From contig JAUPFV010000002.1 in NCBI GenBank assembly GCA_036936605.1, positions 270,390,770-270,454,769 on the forward strand: a DNA stretch of 64,000 bases, written 5' to 3'. The stretch is from Limnanthes douglasii subsp. nivea (lineage: Eukaryota > Streptophyta > Magnoliopsida > Brassicales > Limnanthaceae). Both the position numbers and the translations under genes were made by a program. Numbering within the stretch: the first letter of the stretch is position 1; each line of letters opens with the position of its first letter. The notes beneath the pieces are model-generated. The model searched no databases. It worked only from the letters and a program-made list of their open reading frames with translations, and was not told where the DNA came from. This document shows positions 10,041 to 22,139 of the stretch, piece by piece.

Positions 10041-10625
10041 TTTGCATGATAAAATATGATTTTGGTTTAAAAAATAATATATAACACTTGTAATATTCAA
10101 ACCAAATCACAATAATAAAATTCAAAATGTAATATTAAAATTATAACCATAGAATTTGTAATATTTTAACATGATAAGATATAGTTTTGGTTTGTATTAG
10201 ATCTAAAAACATAATAATAATATTCAAAATGTGATAATAACATAAGTAATATTTAAAATTTTGGACTATATAATAATTACAACACTTAAAATATTAATAA
10301 CCAAAACAAATTGATATTAACAAAAATGTAATAATAATTCTATAATAATATGCAATATCTCAATATTTTTTAAATATAATATTTTGGTTATAAAATAAAT
10401 AAAACATTTATAATATTTACCAATAAACCGCGGTTTTTTACAAATAAACCGTGGTTTCGCAGTCCTGCCGGGTTGCAGTCCTGCCGGGTTACTCCTTATG
10501 CGGTCCTGACGGGTTGCGGTCCTGCCAGTTTGCAGTCCTAATGGACCAGTTTCGCAAATAAACCGCCGGTTCTTAAGCAGATTGTCAGTTTTGAACCGTG
10601 GTTCCAGAACCATTAGACACCTCTA

Positions 10626-10633
10626 GGTTCGTC
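10626..10633. repeat. hAT copy 1 target-site duplication
   Basis: GGTTCGTC here against GGTACGTC at 7365-7372: one mismatch in eight. Confidence 0.7.
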
Positions 10634-11479
10634 CGTGGAATGTCAAATGGTGTAACATCCAGCAAAAAGATAGCAACAACAAAACCTACAAAACAAAACA
10701 TTGTTCGTATTTTGAGATCAGTAATTATTGCAACTTATCTACTCTATTGAAGAAAAGAATATACATAGATTATTCCCAATTTTAATTTGGGTACAACATA
10801 GTTCTGAAAAAAAACAAAAGTCTAAAATTATCATGTCCAAATAAATTATTGCCTTAAGTCCATATAGATCTCAAACGAATTTAATAATTCTTATTTCAAG
10901 ACCAAAACTTGGTTTTTAAAATTGTTCCCCAACCAATCCTGATGACTAATTATTTGGTCACTAGTATGATCTTTCTAATGCGTTGTTTTCCTATTTAAGT
11001 ACAAAGTATCTACTATTCAGTCCCAAATCTTAAGCCTTAGCTACAAGTTTGAGTCAACCTATATCTGTTTTACCTAAAGACTTGTAGCATATAAGGTTTA
11101 GGTCATTTGTGCTTGCAGGTTCTTCTAAAATTGCCATCCATTGTAATGAAAGTTTCTCTGGTATAACAAAAACAAAGCTTTTGGGATGCTTTAGACTTTA
11201 AAAATCTTATACAGTACATTTCCATTATCAAAACTAAAAGCTGATTTTCCTAGAGAGTGCCAGAGTAAAAAAGTTTCCGGGAAAAAGAAATGTCTTATAG
11301 AAGGAAGTTCTCCAGATTTTACAAAATATTGTAGGTATCTTACATTAACGGTAGAAGAAATTCTTGCCATGTTTATGCTATGGCAAATCTGTGACTCATG
11401 TGAGTATACTCAGAGATTCAGGCGTCGAGGTTAAATTCGAGATGCAGTAGATTTAATACTACTATATAGGAGCTGAGAA
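10634..11479. other. 3' flank of PHS1
   Basis: AT-rich sequence between the hAT element and the PHS1 stop codon. No gene is seen; the part next to 11480 should include the PHS1 3' untranslated region. Confidence 0.5.
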
Positions 11480-14334
11480 TTACAATATCCAATCACCTTC
11501 TATTTCATTCACAATTTTGTCCACTTGCACCAACATATCTGGTTATAATAGAATATAGAAGATGAATATTATCACATAAGACAAATTTGAAAATATATAA
11601 AAAGGAAATAGAAGAGAATAGTTGGAGGCCATAGCTTATATTCATAAACCACTACAATGAGCAAAAGATTACCTTGAAAGGACGAATCTTTCATGTATTT
11701 CTGCAACAATTCAAAAGATAGATTAATATAGAAAAAGATGCAGTAATAGAATAATCTACAAATGCCAACCATCAAGAGCATCACAACTCTTGATTATTAC
11801 ATATATTATATAGAAAACCAGATGCCATGAGTTTGATAATTACACATACCACTATCTGCAATTTGAAATCATCCTCCTGAGACACAGCTGATGTTTCTGG
11901 GTTAGTGTCTGGTCAGATAAGGGAAATGTGTTAGTAGATTGGCCAAGAGGCTCTTACTTTATAAAATATTATTGGCAAAAGAACACAGAGCATATTATTT
12001 GCTTTAGTTACCGAGGAGCAATGTGCACTCAGAGAAATACATCAAAACTTATAATGTCTTCAAGTTTACATTTGTCTAAGTATTATGGAAATAAACTGAA
12101 CTTACAATGAAGGTGTTGAATAGGGAGATACACGAAGCCCTTCTACAACGTCTTTTAATTTTATCTCATCAAAATGCGTTAACTACAACGTTTATAACCG
12201 AACAGCTTCAAATAATTATTAGTCCTCTGGCTATCAGAGTTTCGAAAATTAGTCTCCCGAATATCAAATCTACCATCAGTAGTCCCCGATGAACTAGCGT
12301 TGTGTGATTGTAATAACTCTAGTGAGTAATAATGTTATGTTTAATATAAGGAGACTAATTTTTCTGACTGGGTTGTAGTCAGGGAGTAACCGGCAATCAA
12401 AGGCTTCAATGGCCATGTTAGTCAAGGAACACAGGTTCCTTCCCCTTTTATTCTGAGCAATCACTTTTGGTGTTTTAGTTGATCGACCCAAGCTCAACAA
12501 AAAGGATTCAAAAGCTAATCTACTGAAAGAGCAGTGCTCAGTGGAGTATGCCTAAAAAATTCATTATATAAACACACCCGATTATATATAAGTGAGTGAC
12601 TACACCTTGTTTGCCGGTCTCCAAGAAGCAGCTGGACAATAGTGTTGCAAAACTGGGAGGTAATGCAGATAGACTGTCTTTAGGTTTGTCATTGATTATG
12701 GTTCCTTGAGTGCATGAAGGCTGCTCAACTTCATAGTCCAAACCCATTGGCATTTGAGGAACATAGGTTTCAAAAGGAGCCAATTCTTCCTCACATCCTC
12801 TGCAAAAGACCATGATATGTCAAAAGTCAGTACAGAGACACGATTTAACTCATACGATAACTACATCTTCTGTCAAGAAAAGGTAAATAACACAATTCTC
12901 CATTTTCACCTTGGGGGAAGTACATTTGAATCCATAAACTCAGATTGAGAAGAAACTACAGATGCAGATTTACTCTTTCGAGGCTTGGCTTGTTTAAAAC
13001 CCTTCAAGTTTTCCTCGAACAAACCTAAGAAACCCTGGAGTTATACAGAAAAGAAAGGTTTCTTTAATAAGGGTGTCTCAGTTGTCAAAAACTTATTCAA
13101 AGTATATGATCTTGGTAAGGTTTCACAGTTAAAGCTGCAGTTATAACCTTCACGGCACTAATGAATGACTCTGCTTCATGAATTGTTGAAAACTTCACAG
13201 CAAATTTCTGGACATGGAAATAAGAAAAAGAAATTCTTAAGCGTCCCACCAACATATTACATTGTTAAGGTCGTCGGCTTTATCAGGTTAGCAATGATGG
13301 AAAGATTCCGAATATCCAAATATAGATATTCGACTCAGAACTGAATTTGATAAAAAACAATCGAAAGTGTAACACTGATGAACGAAATTGGGCGTGCTAT
13401 CAACTCGCCTGCCTTGTAGAATCTTCATAGTTAACAAACACAACTCTGCTACCCCTAGCAGGAAATCCAGAGACACACGACACCTGAGGCCATGAGAAAT
13501 TTAGCTTCGAGACATAGTGTTCTTCCTGCATCAGATTTCAATCATCTTACTCAAATAGATACAGTAAAAAAGAATAATCCAAAATTCAATAGTCTCCTTT
13601 ACAGAAACTTAAGTAAACCATACAATATTCATCAGTATAACAAATTTAACGAGTACATTCATAGTAATTTACAATGATTTGGAAGATAAAGTAAAACGTG
13701 CATTCCTGACATTTACTAGAGGAGTTGTTGAGACTTTATAGCCGGCATTAATGCCTTCAGCATAATCTGACCTAATTTTGGTATTCAATTACTGATCTGA
13801 GAAATATAGATATAAAAACTTAACCAAACCGCATTGCTTTTCCAGGATATCGGATAAGGATGCAGCTAACCTGATTATAAAACGTTTATATAGCCACTTA
13901 AAGTACATTTGAACATAAGTTTCGGTTTCTAATCTGACTATTTCTCTACATTTTTTCTTAGCAACAAGTCTATATCAGCAAAACTAGCAAGATACTGGTC
14001 CGATTGATAAAAAAAAACAAATCGTTAGTAGAATTAATGTTTGCAAAAATCGAGAGCTTACAAGAAATTTCCCGTGATAATTAACAGAGAGGATCGCATT
14101 GGAGCTGGAATCGTCCTTGACTATGCGGAGAGAAGCCGTCGACGAAGAAGACGTGATCCAGGTGCCTCCATTGGATTTATAGCGGCGGTTGTCAGGGAGA
14201 GCGACGAGAAACTGAGAGGTGGAGGAGAGAGAAGGGTAAGGGAAGTATCGAGCAAATCGCACCTGCCATTGATCGTGAATGGTGATGGTTTGTTGGTGGT
14301 GGTTGCTGATTACTATCTCGAGAGATCCCGCCAT
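11480..14334 (-). CDS. PHS1: POOR HOMOLOGOUS SYNAPSIS 1 (meiotic pairing protein)
   Basis: Eight exons on the minus strand: 14334-14062, 13525-13409, 13207-13148, 13034-12910, 12799-12606, 11896-11850, 11700-11673, 11538-11480. Joined they give 903 bases and 300 residues with no internal stop. Family landmarks are the N-terminal WQVRFARYFPYP, GGTWITSSSS, HYVSKLNFSWPQVSCVSGFP then ARGSRVVFVNYEDS, FSTIHEAESFISAVK, and the C-terminal YMKDSSFQDMLVQVDKIVNE. These match plant PHS1. In maize and Arabidopsis that protein is needed for homologous pairing and synapsis, and in reports it controls entry of RAD50 into the meiotic nucleus. All introns are GT-AG except intron 2, which must use a GC donor (CAG then GCGAGT, 13408 downward) to keep the frame. 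The ATG is the first in frame and directly precedes the conserved N-terminus. The gene looks intact. The hAT element ends 847 bp beyond its stop. Confidence 0.93.
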
Positions 14335-14641
14335 TCTTAAGGTTGTTGAGTTTTAAATTTTTGTTTCGTTTTGACAATACAGTGGTATAAATATTTGTAC
14401 GGTTTTCAGCAGATGGGCCAATGGGCATCGCCTTAAAGAAAATTCAGTATCCATTACAAAATTTTCACAAATTACCTTTCCTTGCTATTTACAATGAAAT
14501 ATTAATATTTTTTAACGTATATTATAAATGTTTGATTTTGGTTAATATTTTTTATACGTTTTGTCCTGCATATGGTAAGCACCTTATATTAACATTCGGT
14601 TTTCTCTATTTTCATATTCCAATCATTTCTATTTTCAAAAA

Positions 14642-14875
14642 CAGAAAATAGTTTTCTGTAATCATTTTAAAAATAAAAAATTATTTTTAATAACTCTATT
14701 TTCACTTATTTTATTGGAAAAGAAATACAAAACTAAAGTTAGCTTTACTACAACGACTGAAAATAGTTTTCTGTAGTTATTTTAAAGTAAAAATTTATTT
14801 TTCATAACTCCATTTACACTTTTGGAAAAAAAATACAAAATTAAAGCTAGCTTTATTACTATAAAAAAATCGAGT
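14642..14875. repeat. Tandem duplication of about 115 bp
   Basis: Two adjacent diverged copies, each starting GAAAATAGTTTTCTGTA and containing AATACAAAA followed by TTAAAG and then AGCTTTA. Confidence 0.65.
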
Positions 14876-15389
14876 TATACTCAATTTCAAAGCACGTTAG
14901 ATAAATTTATACATTTTTTTGGATAGTATCTTTTTGGATGTATTTTTTAAAATGATTAAGATTTAAAAAATAAATAAATTATTGGAAAAAGAATTGTGGT
15001 GATTAGTTGAAATTTTAGAGCGCCAGCTAAAGTTTTGCACGATGATGAAGTGTATTGAATTAAGTTGGAGATAAAACAAAGAGTTAATTAAAAAATGATA
15101 TATTTTGAATTTAAATTACACAAAGAGAAACGTAGATAACTAGAAGAGAACATGATTGATAAAGAATCAAGTGATTATCTGGTAAGAGAAATTTGTTATA
15201 TTTATAAACAAAGATTTGGACAAAAAAATGATTTTTTTGTTGGTAGCTTAGAATCTTAAGTTCCAGCCTAAAATAGCAATATACAACTAATAGACTAAGA
15301 TTGTAATTAATTTTTCTGACCCCAATTGATGACATGTCGAACCACTTCTCGATGGATTCGTAAGAGTCTTGAGATTTGTTGTTTTTATA

Positions 15390-15635
15390 CTTGCTTCATT
15401 AAAAAAATATTTGTCGACCAAAACCTTTATTGAAGATAAAAAAACTTTATTTTACTGAAAAAAAGAATACAAGTATAAGTAGCCTTTTATATGTCCCATC
15501 TTTTCATGGTGTTCCTTTTGGGATTTCTTTTGTAATTTCATTAAAAAAAATTTGTCAACTTAAACATCCTTTTGGGATAAAAAAACTCTAATTTACCAAA
15601 GAAAAAAAGATACAAGTATAAGTAGCATCGTTATT
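15390..15635. repeat. Diverged direct duplication of about 95 bp
   Basis: The copies at about 15395-15485 and 15538-15630 share CATTAAAAAAA, GATAAAAAAACT and ATACAAGTATAAGTAGC. Confidence 0.6.
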
Positions 15636-15999
15636 TTTTTTACATGTTTATGGGAGGTTTAAGATTCATAATTTTGTTTGCCTTGGCAAAACAAATATAA
15701 AAAATATACTCCTTTATTTTATTTTACCATGTTATAAAGTGTCGGTATTATTGAAAATCTGCCTAACTTTAAGAAGAAATGTAAGAAATAATTTTTCTAC
15801 TTATTGGGCGATTGGTAGATTGGCGAAAAAGATGAGCAAAATATTTGCTTCCGTGTCTCATTCCTAAATGTAACTAATTTATCTCCTAAGTATATAATTG
15901 CTATATATATTATTTATTAATAATGTTTATCAATATTTAGCTTTATGTCTATTTTGTATCCATGTATTGTGAATTGCTACAAATAACATGCTGCTACAA

Positions 16000-18290
16000 T
16001 TTTAGTCTCGGTCGTGCCAGCCGAGACTGGAACTGCTAAAATAAGTCTCCCACTTCTAGAATCTTTAAATAATCTTTCTTTTTTAAAATCTTTTAAGGTT
16101 AATGATTCCAATGGGAAAAGGGATAATGTTAAGTAATCTCATGCTAAGAAACCTGTTATGAGATCCTATGTGCCTAAGACCCAAGTTACTGGATACACTT
16201 TAACTTGCTTTGTAGTATATCAGATTAAACTGCCCAAAACAAGCACTTGTGGCCATTCTGAAAGCCAAGTTAATAATGATTATTCTCGCCAAGTTGCTTA
16301 AATTTTAGGTGATGAGGCTTTGGTTCCAGGAAACTTGATTCTTGAGACTTTGGCTAATGATACTTTGGTTTTTGAGACTTTGGCTGTTGATCCGAAGTTC
16401 ATATTTGTTGTTTCTAATGTTGTGGAAATAAAATCTTTTTGACATGTCTCATATTTGGAAACTATCATTGTTACAATTTCTATTGTTGTTCTTCTGGTCC
16501 AACAGATTATGTTGTTATTGTCAAACCTTCTACTCCAAGATATGTTGATGTTGGATATAATATTTTTGAAGGAGGTTAAAAAATTTCTTACAATATTCCT
16601 CATTCTAAAAATAAACATGTTGTTGTAATTTAGAGCATTTCTCATACTGTGAAAGAGTCTCATGTTTATGTTGGGAAATGGAAAAATAAAGATATGTGAT
16701 GTTTCGTCTAGGTTAGATCTTGATGTCCTTAAAAATCATCTTTTGGTGTTATTATTAAGTTAGCTCGACGTCTAAAAGAAAAGTGTAACCCAAAGCGTAA
16801 GTATGAAAACTTTAGTGATAGTTTAAAATCCAAAAATGTAAGGGCATACGAATTTACTGAGAGTGAATCATCGATTAAAATTTAAGTTTGTAATGTGGTT
16901 GACGAAGTTCATTCATGTCATGTAATTATCACAAATAATGTTGTTACTTTTATTGTTTATTTTTAAAATATTATTGAAGTTTCTAATAATCCTAATATTT
17001 ATTCTGAAATAAATTTTATTGATAACCACAATACTCAATTGATTAATAAATAAGATTTTACCAAAACACATCTCGTTTCCACACTTAGGAATTTATCTAT
17101 GGAACATATTTCAGAAGTATTCAGCCATTTTGTTAAATCTACGTGTATGATGAAGCTCTCTACTCATCTGACACCTATGGAATTAGTCAAAAGGCAGATG
17201 GAACTTGAAGTTGAAGTAAGTCTCTAAATTCTATTTATTTATCTTCTACTAGATCTGATTTTTTTTTATATCAGTCTTTGTACGTTGCTTTTGTATGGGT
17301 GCATAAATCTTGTTAATTTCCAATCCTATATAATCCTAACCTTTGATCATTAATAAAAGTTTTAGCATAACCATTTATGAGTAGTGGAGATCTGAAGACT
17401 GAATTTCATACTAAAACTAAGACTCAAAAGAAGTTGACAGATCACTTTCAAGTTAAAGCCAAAGCCAAGATACACTTAAGAGGTGATATTGAGGCTAAGG
17501 AAATAGTGGAGAAAAAAACTTCAAATTGAGCTGCAATTTACTCAAAATTAGATTGTTTATTCTCGTAAGTTTGAAGCTCATATTAAAGACTTATTTTATG
17601 TACAAGTTATGACTATTGCAGCTATGTCTTGCGAGTTAGGAATTTCTTTTACTAAATCACAAACAAAACAAAATCTTTGCACCGATGAGTAACAAAAACG
17701 TGATTCATTTGTAAAGAAAATTGAAGGTGAAAAAGAGAAATTACAAAAGAATATGAATGAAGCATAAACTTAGAAACGTTTTTTGGCATAGATATTTACG
17801 GTTGAGCATCTTGAGCATGCTAAGTTTGAGAAAGATGTAGAGATTGGCATAGGAAAAGATGAGGATGAAGCATTAAAACTAGTTGAGAAAACATTGGTCT
17901 TGCTATTTATGAATATTCTTTCGAGTTGAACTAGACTCGTTGTGACATTACGTTTCTTGCGATAAAAGGTTAGCGAATTTTAGTTTGATAAGTTCTTCAA
18001 GTAAAAGTAGGATCCTTTCAACTATTGAGAAATATGGTTTTCGAGTTTTTAATCTTCTTATTAAAACAAAGAATCAAAGGGTGAGTGGTGTCTCTGCTTC
18101 AGGTAATGCCAATGAAGAGGTTTGTTATGTTGTTTATCCCTCTTGGAAACCTGAATTTATTTCTCTTACTATAATTCTAAAGTTTTTGTTTTTGCTCATC
18201 TTTATGAACTTGTTGTTTTTGTTGAGGATGCTATTTTTCCAGTATAATATGAAATTGCTTTGTTTTTGTACATTTGATATGTTATAAGGA
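16000..18290 (+). pseudogene. Relic of a Tat-type antisense gene (coiled-coil part)
   Basis: The plus strand shows a broken coding sequence with long helical, charged stretches. Examples are KRKYENFSDSLKSKNVRAYE near 16795, the HISEVFSHFVKST segment near 17110, KIEGEKEKLQKNMNE near 17720, and a last open piece at 17985-18287 (SSSSKSRILSTIEKYGFRV). I do not recognise the domain by itself. Its place is telling: it lies 3' of, and opposite to, a minus-strand Gypsy pol relic, with the same conserved untranslated block between them (18930-18985) as in the better-preserved Tat element at 52.2-62.2 kb. There the plus-strand gene also ends in a coiled coil. I infer the same antisense gene, long dead. 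Confidence 0.5.
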
Positions 18291-18629
18291 TTTTTTTGTT
18301 TGAGCCAAATTCCCCAACAATTGGGGAAATTTGGAAGTTGTTTGTACTTTGCCTTTCTTGTCTTAGTTTTAGAATAGTCTAAGTAAAAAAGTTATTTTTA
18401 TTTAGATTTTTTTATCGTTTGTGCTTTTTATCTTTTTCTAATTATCTTATTTCATTCTCATGTTTTAAGAAATTTTTTTTATCTTTTTAAAACTTTGTCG
18501 TCCCAACAGGAGTGACCAATTTTAACGTATTTTTTTGGAAGAAACTCATAGGCTTTTTAGTTAGATTATATCTGCAATTATCTAAATATTTATTCTTTTT
18601 TGTTTTATAATGGTTCGTGACTTCCGGAA

Positions 18630-18890
18630 GTGTTTACAGTTACATTTGAAATCATCTCACACTTGATTTTGTTTTTATTTTATGGATGGGTACTTGAATT
18701 CTCTACATTGTTGAGGGTTACTTTTGAAATAATCATGCACTCTTATTTTTCTTGTCTTTTTAGATGTGTTGAGAATTTCTCAAGTTCTAAGGATTACTTC
18801 TGAAATCATCACATGTTTAATTTTTTCTAAAGATGTAAGGACTTATTAAAGTCTTAAAGTTTACTTTTGAAATCATTTAAAACTTTGTAT
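18630..18890 (+). repeat. Irregular tandem repeat (TTACTTTTGAAATCAT)
   Basis: Four diverged copies of a unit containing TTACTTTTGAAATCATC, at about 18641, 18719, 18804 and 18864, spaced 60-85 bp. They lie between the antisense-gene relic and the pol relic. Confidence 0.6.
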
Positions 18891-18929
18891 AATGACACAT
18901 GTTTTATTAATTTTAGATGTTTCCTTATA

Positions 18930-18985
18930 ACCTTATCGCGCCACTAAGATAAGAAAAAGTACACCATGGATAAAAGTTTAATAAA
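18930..18985. repeat. Conserved Tat-element block (CGCGCCAC)
   Basis: Reads CCTTATAACCTTATCGCG, then CCACTAAGATAAGAAAAAGT, then ACACCATGGAT. It aligns with 56221-56275 in the other Tat element (CCTCCCCGCGCCACCAGGG, then TAGGAAAGAGTATGCCCCAT). In both it sits between the stop of the plus-strand gene and the end of minus-strand pol. Confidence 0.65.
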
Positions 18986-19009
18986 ATGTTTGAAAGATAA
19001 TAGCTGAAG

Positions 19010-21600
19010 CTTATGTTGAGTGTAAAGCTTTAGATTATTTATGTTTCATGGATGTCGAAATTGATTTCCTTCATTATCTAACAATCTATACGTTCCGGCT
19101 TGACTTTTGATTCTATTGTATATGACCTTTATAAGTTTGGGCCTAGCTTGTCATGAATTTTATCTTTTGTATGGAGAAATACTCTCATGAGGACTTTGTA
19201 TCCCATCTCGTAGCTTATGAAGCAAACTTTTGAGTTATATATATTTCTCATAAATTTTTTGTAACAATCTAATCTTAATTGACGTTTTCTTTTCTCAATC
19301 ACATCAAGTTTTAAGCTTTTTTACTTCATAGTTTCTTTTTTCTTCATATTTTGATATTTTGTATAAGAGTATAACAACTTCAGCTAGTACTGCTTCTTCC
19401 ATCTCATACACAAAAAAGAAAGATGTTTCAGTTGTTAAATATATTTGGGTGGTTCTATATCACTAAAAACAATTCTTGAAAGAAATCAAACCAATTCCCT
19501 ACCGATCCTTCCCATATTTTTTTATGTCATTTTAATTATTTTTTTGGGAACATCGACTTGACCATTTCCCTATGCATGAAAATGATAAGAGAAATTTTGT
19601 TTTATACCTCTTGTTGTGCATAACCATGTCATTCGTTTAATTTGAATTAATTTCCATTTTCTATTGTGGAACTCTTATTATCCCATATATGAAACTTATG
19701 TTTGATTTTATAAAGTTGATGATGTCATTGTTAGTGATTTGTACAATTGGTTGTGTTGTTACCCACTTAGAGAGTTAATCCACAACTACCAATAAAAAAA
19801 TATTTTCTCTTAGATTTCTTGGAAATGACCCTACAAAGTCAAGGCCCAATATGTCAAAATGAATAACCAATCATAATGTTTTCATTAAAGCGGTGTGATT
19901 TGTATTAATTTGGAGAAACATTGATGTGTGTATAATTTTATATAATTTTTTTTGCATCTTCAATTATTGTAGGCCATTAGTACACTTTGAGAAAGATTTT
20001 TATGTGTAATACCTTGTAGTTATGGTGTAAAGGTTGAAATATCTAAGCACGGTTTTGGTGAGTCCCTTCTTACACAAAGTATCAATTACCCACACAAATC
20101 TTGTTGATTTTTATTTTTATGCGCTTGACATCGACCTTATCTTTAAATAGCATGTTTTATCGTGAATTTTAAATAAGGATTCTCTAATCTTCTTCTTCTT
20201 CATCCCCATCAATAATTATAACCGTCAAAGCCAAAGAAGTTGATAAGAACCTGTTTGGTAAGGTAATGAATTGTGTTTTTGAAGAATTATCTGTGGTGCT
20301 GAATTTACACAAGGCAAATATACAAAAGCATCAAGAGTGGAATTATATGTCATTGGCACATGTCCGAAGATAATTTGATCAAACATAGTTGCATGGTGCT
20401 GAAGTTCCTTTGGATACTAGATGATGGGTTCTTTTTTAGCCTTTGCTTGACCTAAAACCTGGTTTCCCCCCAACTAAGAGTTTGTGAGGATATTTAATTT
20501 TTTAGCTCAACAAGTATATAATACCCGAACTTATATTATTGCACCCTCATACTTCTCTTCATTGTTAGAATCAAAGAAACATAATCTTATAGATTGGCTC
20601 ATATTTTTTAATGTTGGATACTATAAATTGGAGCCTAAGTTGTTGCTTCATCCACCTCTCATGAATTGCCAATTTCACTATGGTTGTTCTGTTAAAGACG
20701 CGGGCCTCTATGAATGGAAATCTATTGAAAATATACTAAATTTTGAGCTTTAATTACCCTTATTGGTTCAAATTTTATGTAATGATAATCTAACTCTACT
20801 GACCATCTAGTCAATCTTTCAAACACATCAAAGTTTTGCAATATATTTTTTTCAAGTAGAATAAAACTTTTATTATTATTTTATGAGTATGGACGTAAGA
20901 CCATCTTCATAGCCATAACTGACAAGTTTAAAGCAAGATTTTCTAATTATAGGTATCGGGTTTCAGCATCCAACAAGGACGTTTTTACATAATATATGAC
21001 CTTAAACTCATTTTCTTCGTCTCTTACTAACAATGTACTAATAGAAAAATCTGAAACTACCAATTAAGGAAATAAGAACTCACCAAATTTCAAATTTACC
21101 AATACTTATGTAGAAGTAAAAAAATATTTTTGAAAGATTCCTCACAAGTTGGAGTCTAATTGGACCTCCCACTCATTTTGGAACATAGAAATATGGTTGA
21201 CATTTATCTAAAGATCTTGATATAAGTCTGTTTAGTGCATCCAACCATCCTACTAGTATATGTACTTATTTATGTTTATAGTAGGATCCATTACATCAAG
21301 GTTTGAGAGTTGAGTATGACATGATTTTATTCCTTTCTCACTAACTGTGTAACCCCAAAAAAATTCAAGACCCTACGTAAAAAATCAATGAGTTGGAATT
21401 TTCTTCTTTAAGATTGACATTTAATTATATATCGTCACAATTTTAAAGTAATTATTTCATGGTATTTGACAAGTTTTTGTGGGTAATTTGATTTCATTTA
21501 TCATTATTTCCATGTATATATTTTTAGTTTATTGTAAGAACTATATTTTGTGATTCATTTTTCATCTTTTTTAATAAAGATTTCCACCATTCGCTCTACA
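19010..21600 (-). pseudogene. Decayed Ty3/Gypsy (Tat-lineage) pol
   Basis: Minus-strand pol fragments run from right to left. Reverse transcriptase/RNase H junction: FFWGYTVSEKGIKSCHTQLS (near 21330), then VSDFSISTLLVRDEENEF, SLLDAETRYL, ENLALNLSVMAMKMVLRPYS (21060-20890). Integrase core: DILGLDFVGSFPRNLRENIF then LLVVVD, stop, LSKWVTTQPI (19870-19740). Integrase C-terminus: KVLMRVFLHTKDKIHDKLGP (19200-19130), ending in a segment alignable to the AGTYxLxDxxGNxxxHPWN end of Tat pol. Every domain is crossed by stops and frameshifts. The order, strand and C-terminus match the element at 52.2-62.2 kb, so I place it in the Tat lineage. Confidence 0.75.
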
Positions 21601-21846
21601 TGTTGATGAATTTGATAGTGTGTATGATGAGATGCTCAACACGATTTGAAGTCTTTGAGTTTTGTTTGAGAAATTTGTATTGACGGTCAACATTTGGTTG
21701 TTAACCCTCCTTATTTAACTCACAACCTCAACATAAATGATGTTAAATTTATTATTCTTATGTTGTATAGTTGATTATATGTAATTTTTCATATATGCAG
21801 TGATTGAAAAACATAGGGTCCTTAGATGCTATAGTTGTGGTCTTGG

Positions 21847-21935
21847 TGTTGGGGTAATAGTCCAGTACATCGATTGATCATAGAAATAACCGATATACGA
21901 TTAAGCGAACCAACGAAAAAACGATCTTGATGCCA
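21847..21935 (-). repeat. Copia 3' LTR fragment
   Basis: Starts TGTTGGGGTAATAGTCC on the plus strand and resembles 24646-24725 over the first 80 bp or so, ending near the CGATCTT word. Confidence 0.5.
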
Positions 21936-22139
21936 GGAACATATAGGTAACTCAATACCAGGAACATATGGCTTCCTCTTGAATATTCATTTACTCGCAA
22001 TCAGATTTTGATCCTTTGATTGCCTCATAAGAATCTAGGAGTTCATCTTTTTTAAAGATCTCACTTATCCTTTCATGATCGTGAGCTACTTTTCTTTATC
22101 ACTGCTCTTGATAGCATTGTGATATGTTTCGGGTTCTAG

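Larger units (their letters stand above)
7373..10625. mobile_element. Non-autonomous hAT-type element, copy 1
   Basis: The left end is TAGGGGTGTCAAACGG and the right end, read on the minus strand, TAGAGGTGTCTAATGG, matching inverted ends of plant hAT type. The flanking 8-mers are GGTACGTC (7365-7372) and GGTTCGTC (10626-10633), 7 of 8 identical, as expected for an 8-bp hAT target duplication. Subterminal GC-rich repeats lie at both ends. The interior has a snRNA-promoter-like hairpin, a GC-rich tandem repeat, a palindromic TATA box, and an 89-bp tandem array, but no transposase. It shares its left part (about 7600-7960), its promoter/leader and its right part (about 9420-10625) with copy 2 at 34542-37651. 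Confidence 0.8.
14335..15999. other. Intergenic region upstream of PHS1
   Basis: AT-rich, with no gene seen. It should include the PHS1 promoter next to 14335. Two old local duplications are present: about 14642-14757 with 14758-14875 (shared word AAAATAGTTTTCTGTA), and about 15395-15485 with 15538-15630 (shared word ATACAAGTATAAGTAGC). Confidence 0.6.

Noticed and set aside
12294..12500. Minus-strand open frame between PHS1 exons 5 and 6
   Set aside because: The flanking exons join in frame without it and it carries no PHS1 motif; it is intron.
14041..14340. Plus-strand open frame of 99 codons
   Set aside because: It is the mirror of PHS1 exon 1, which has clear family motifs on the minus strand.
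16298..16663. Minus-strand frame of 121 codons
   Set aside because: It overlaps the plus-strand coding relic and consists of low-complexity Asn/Ile runs without motifs.
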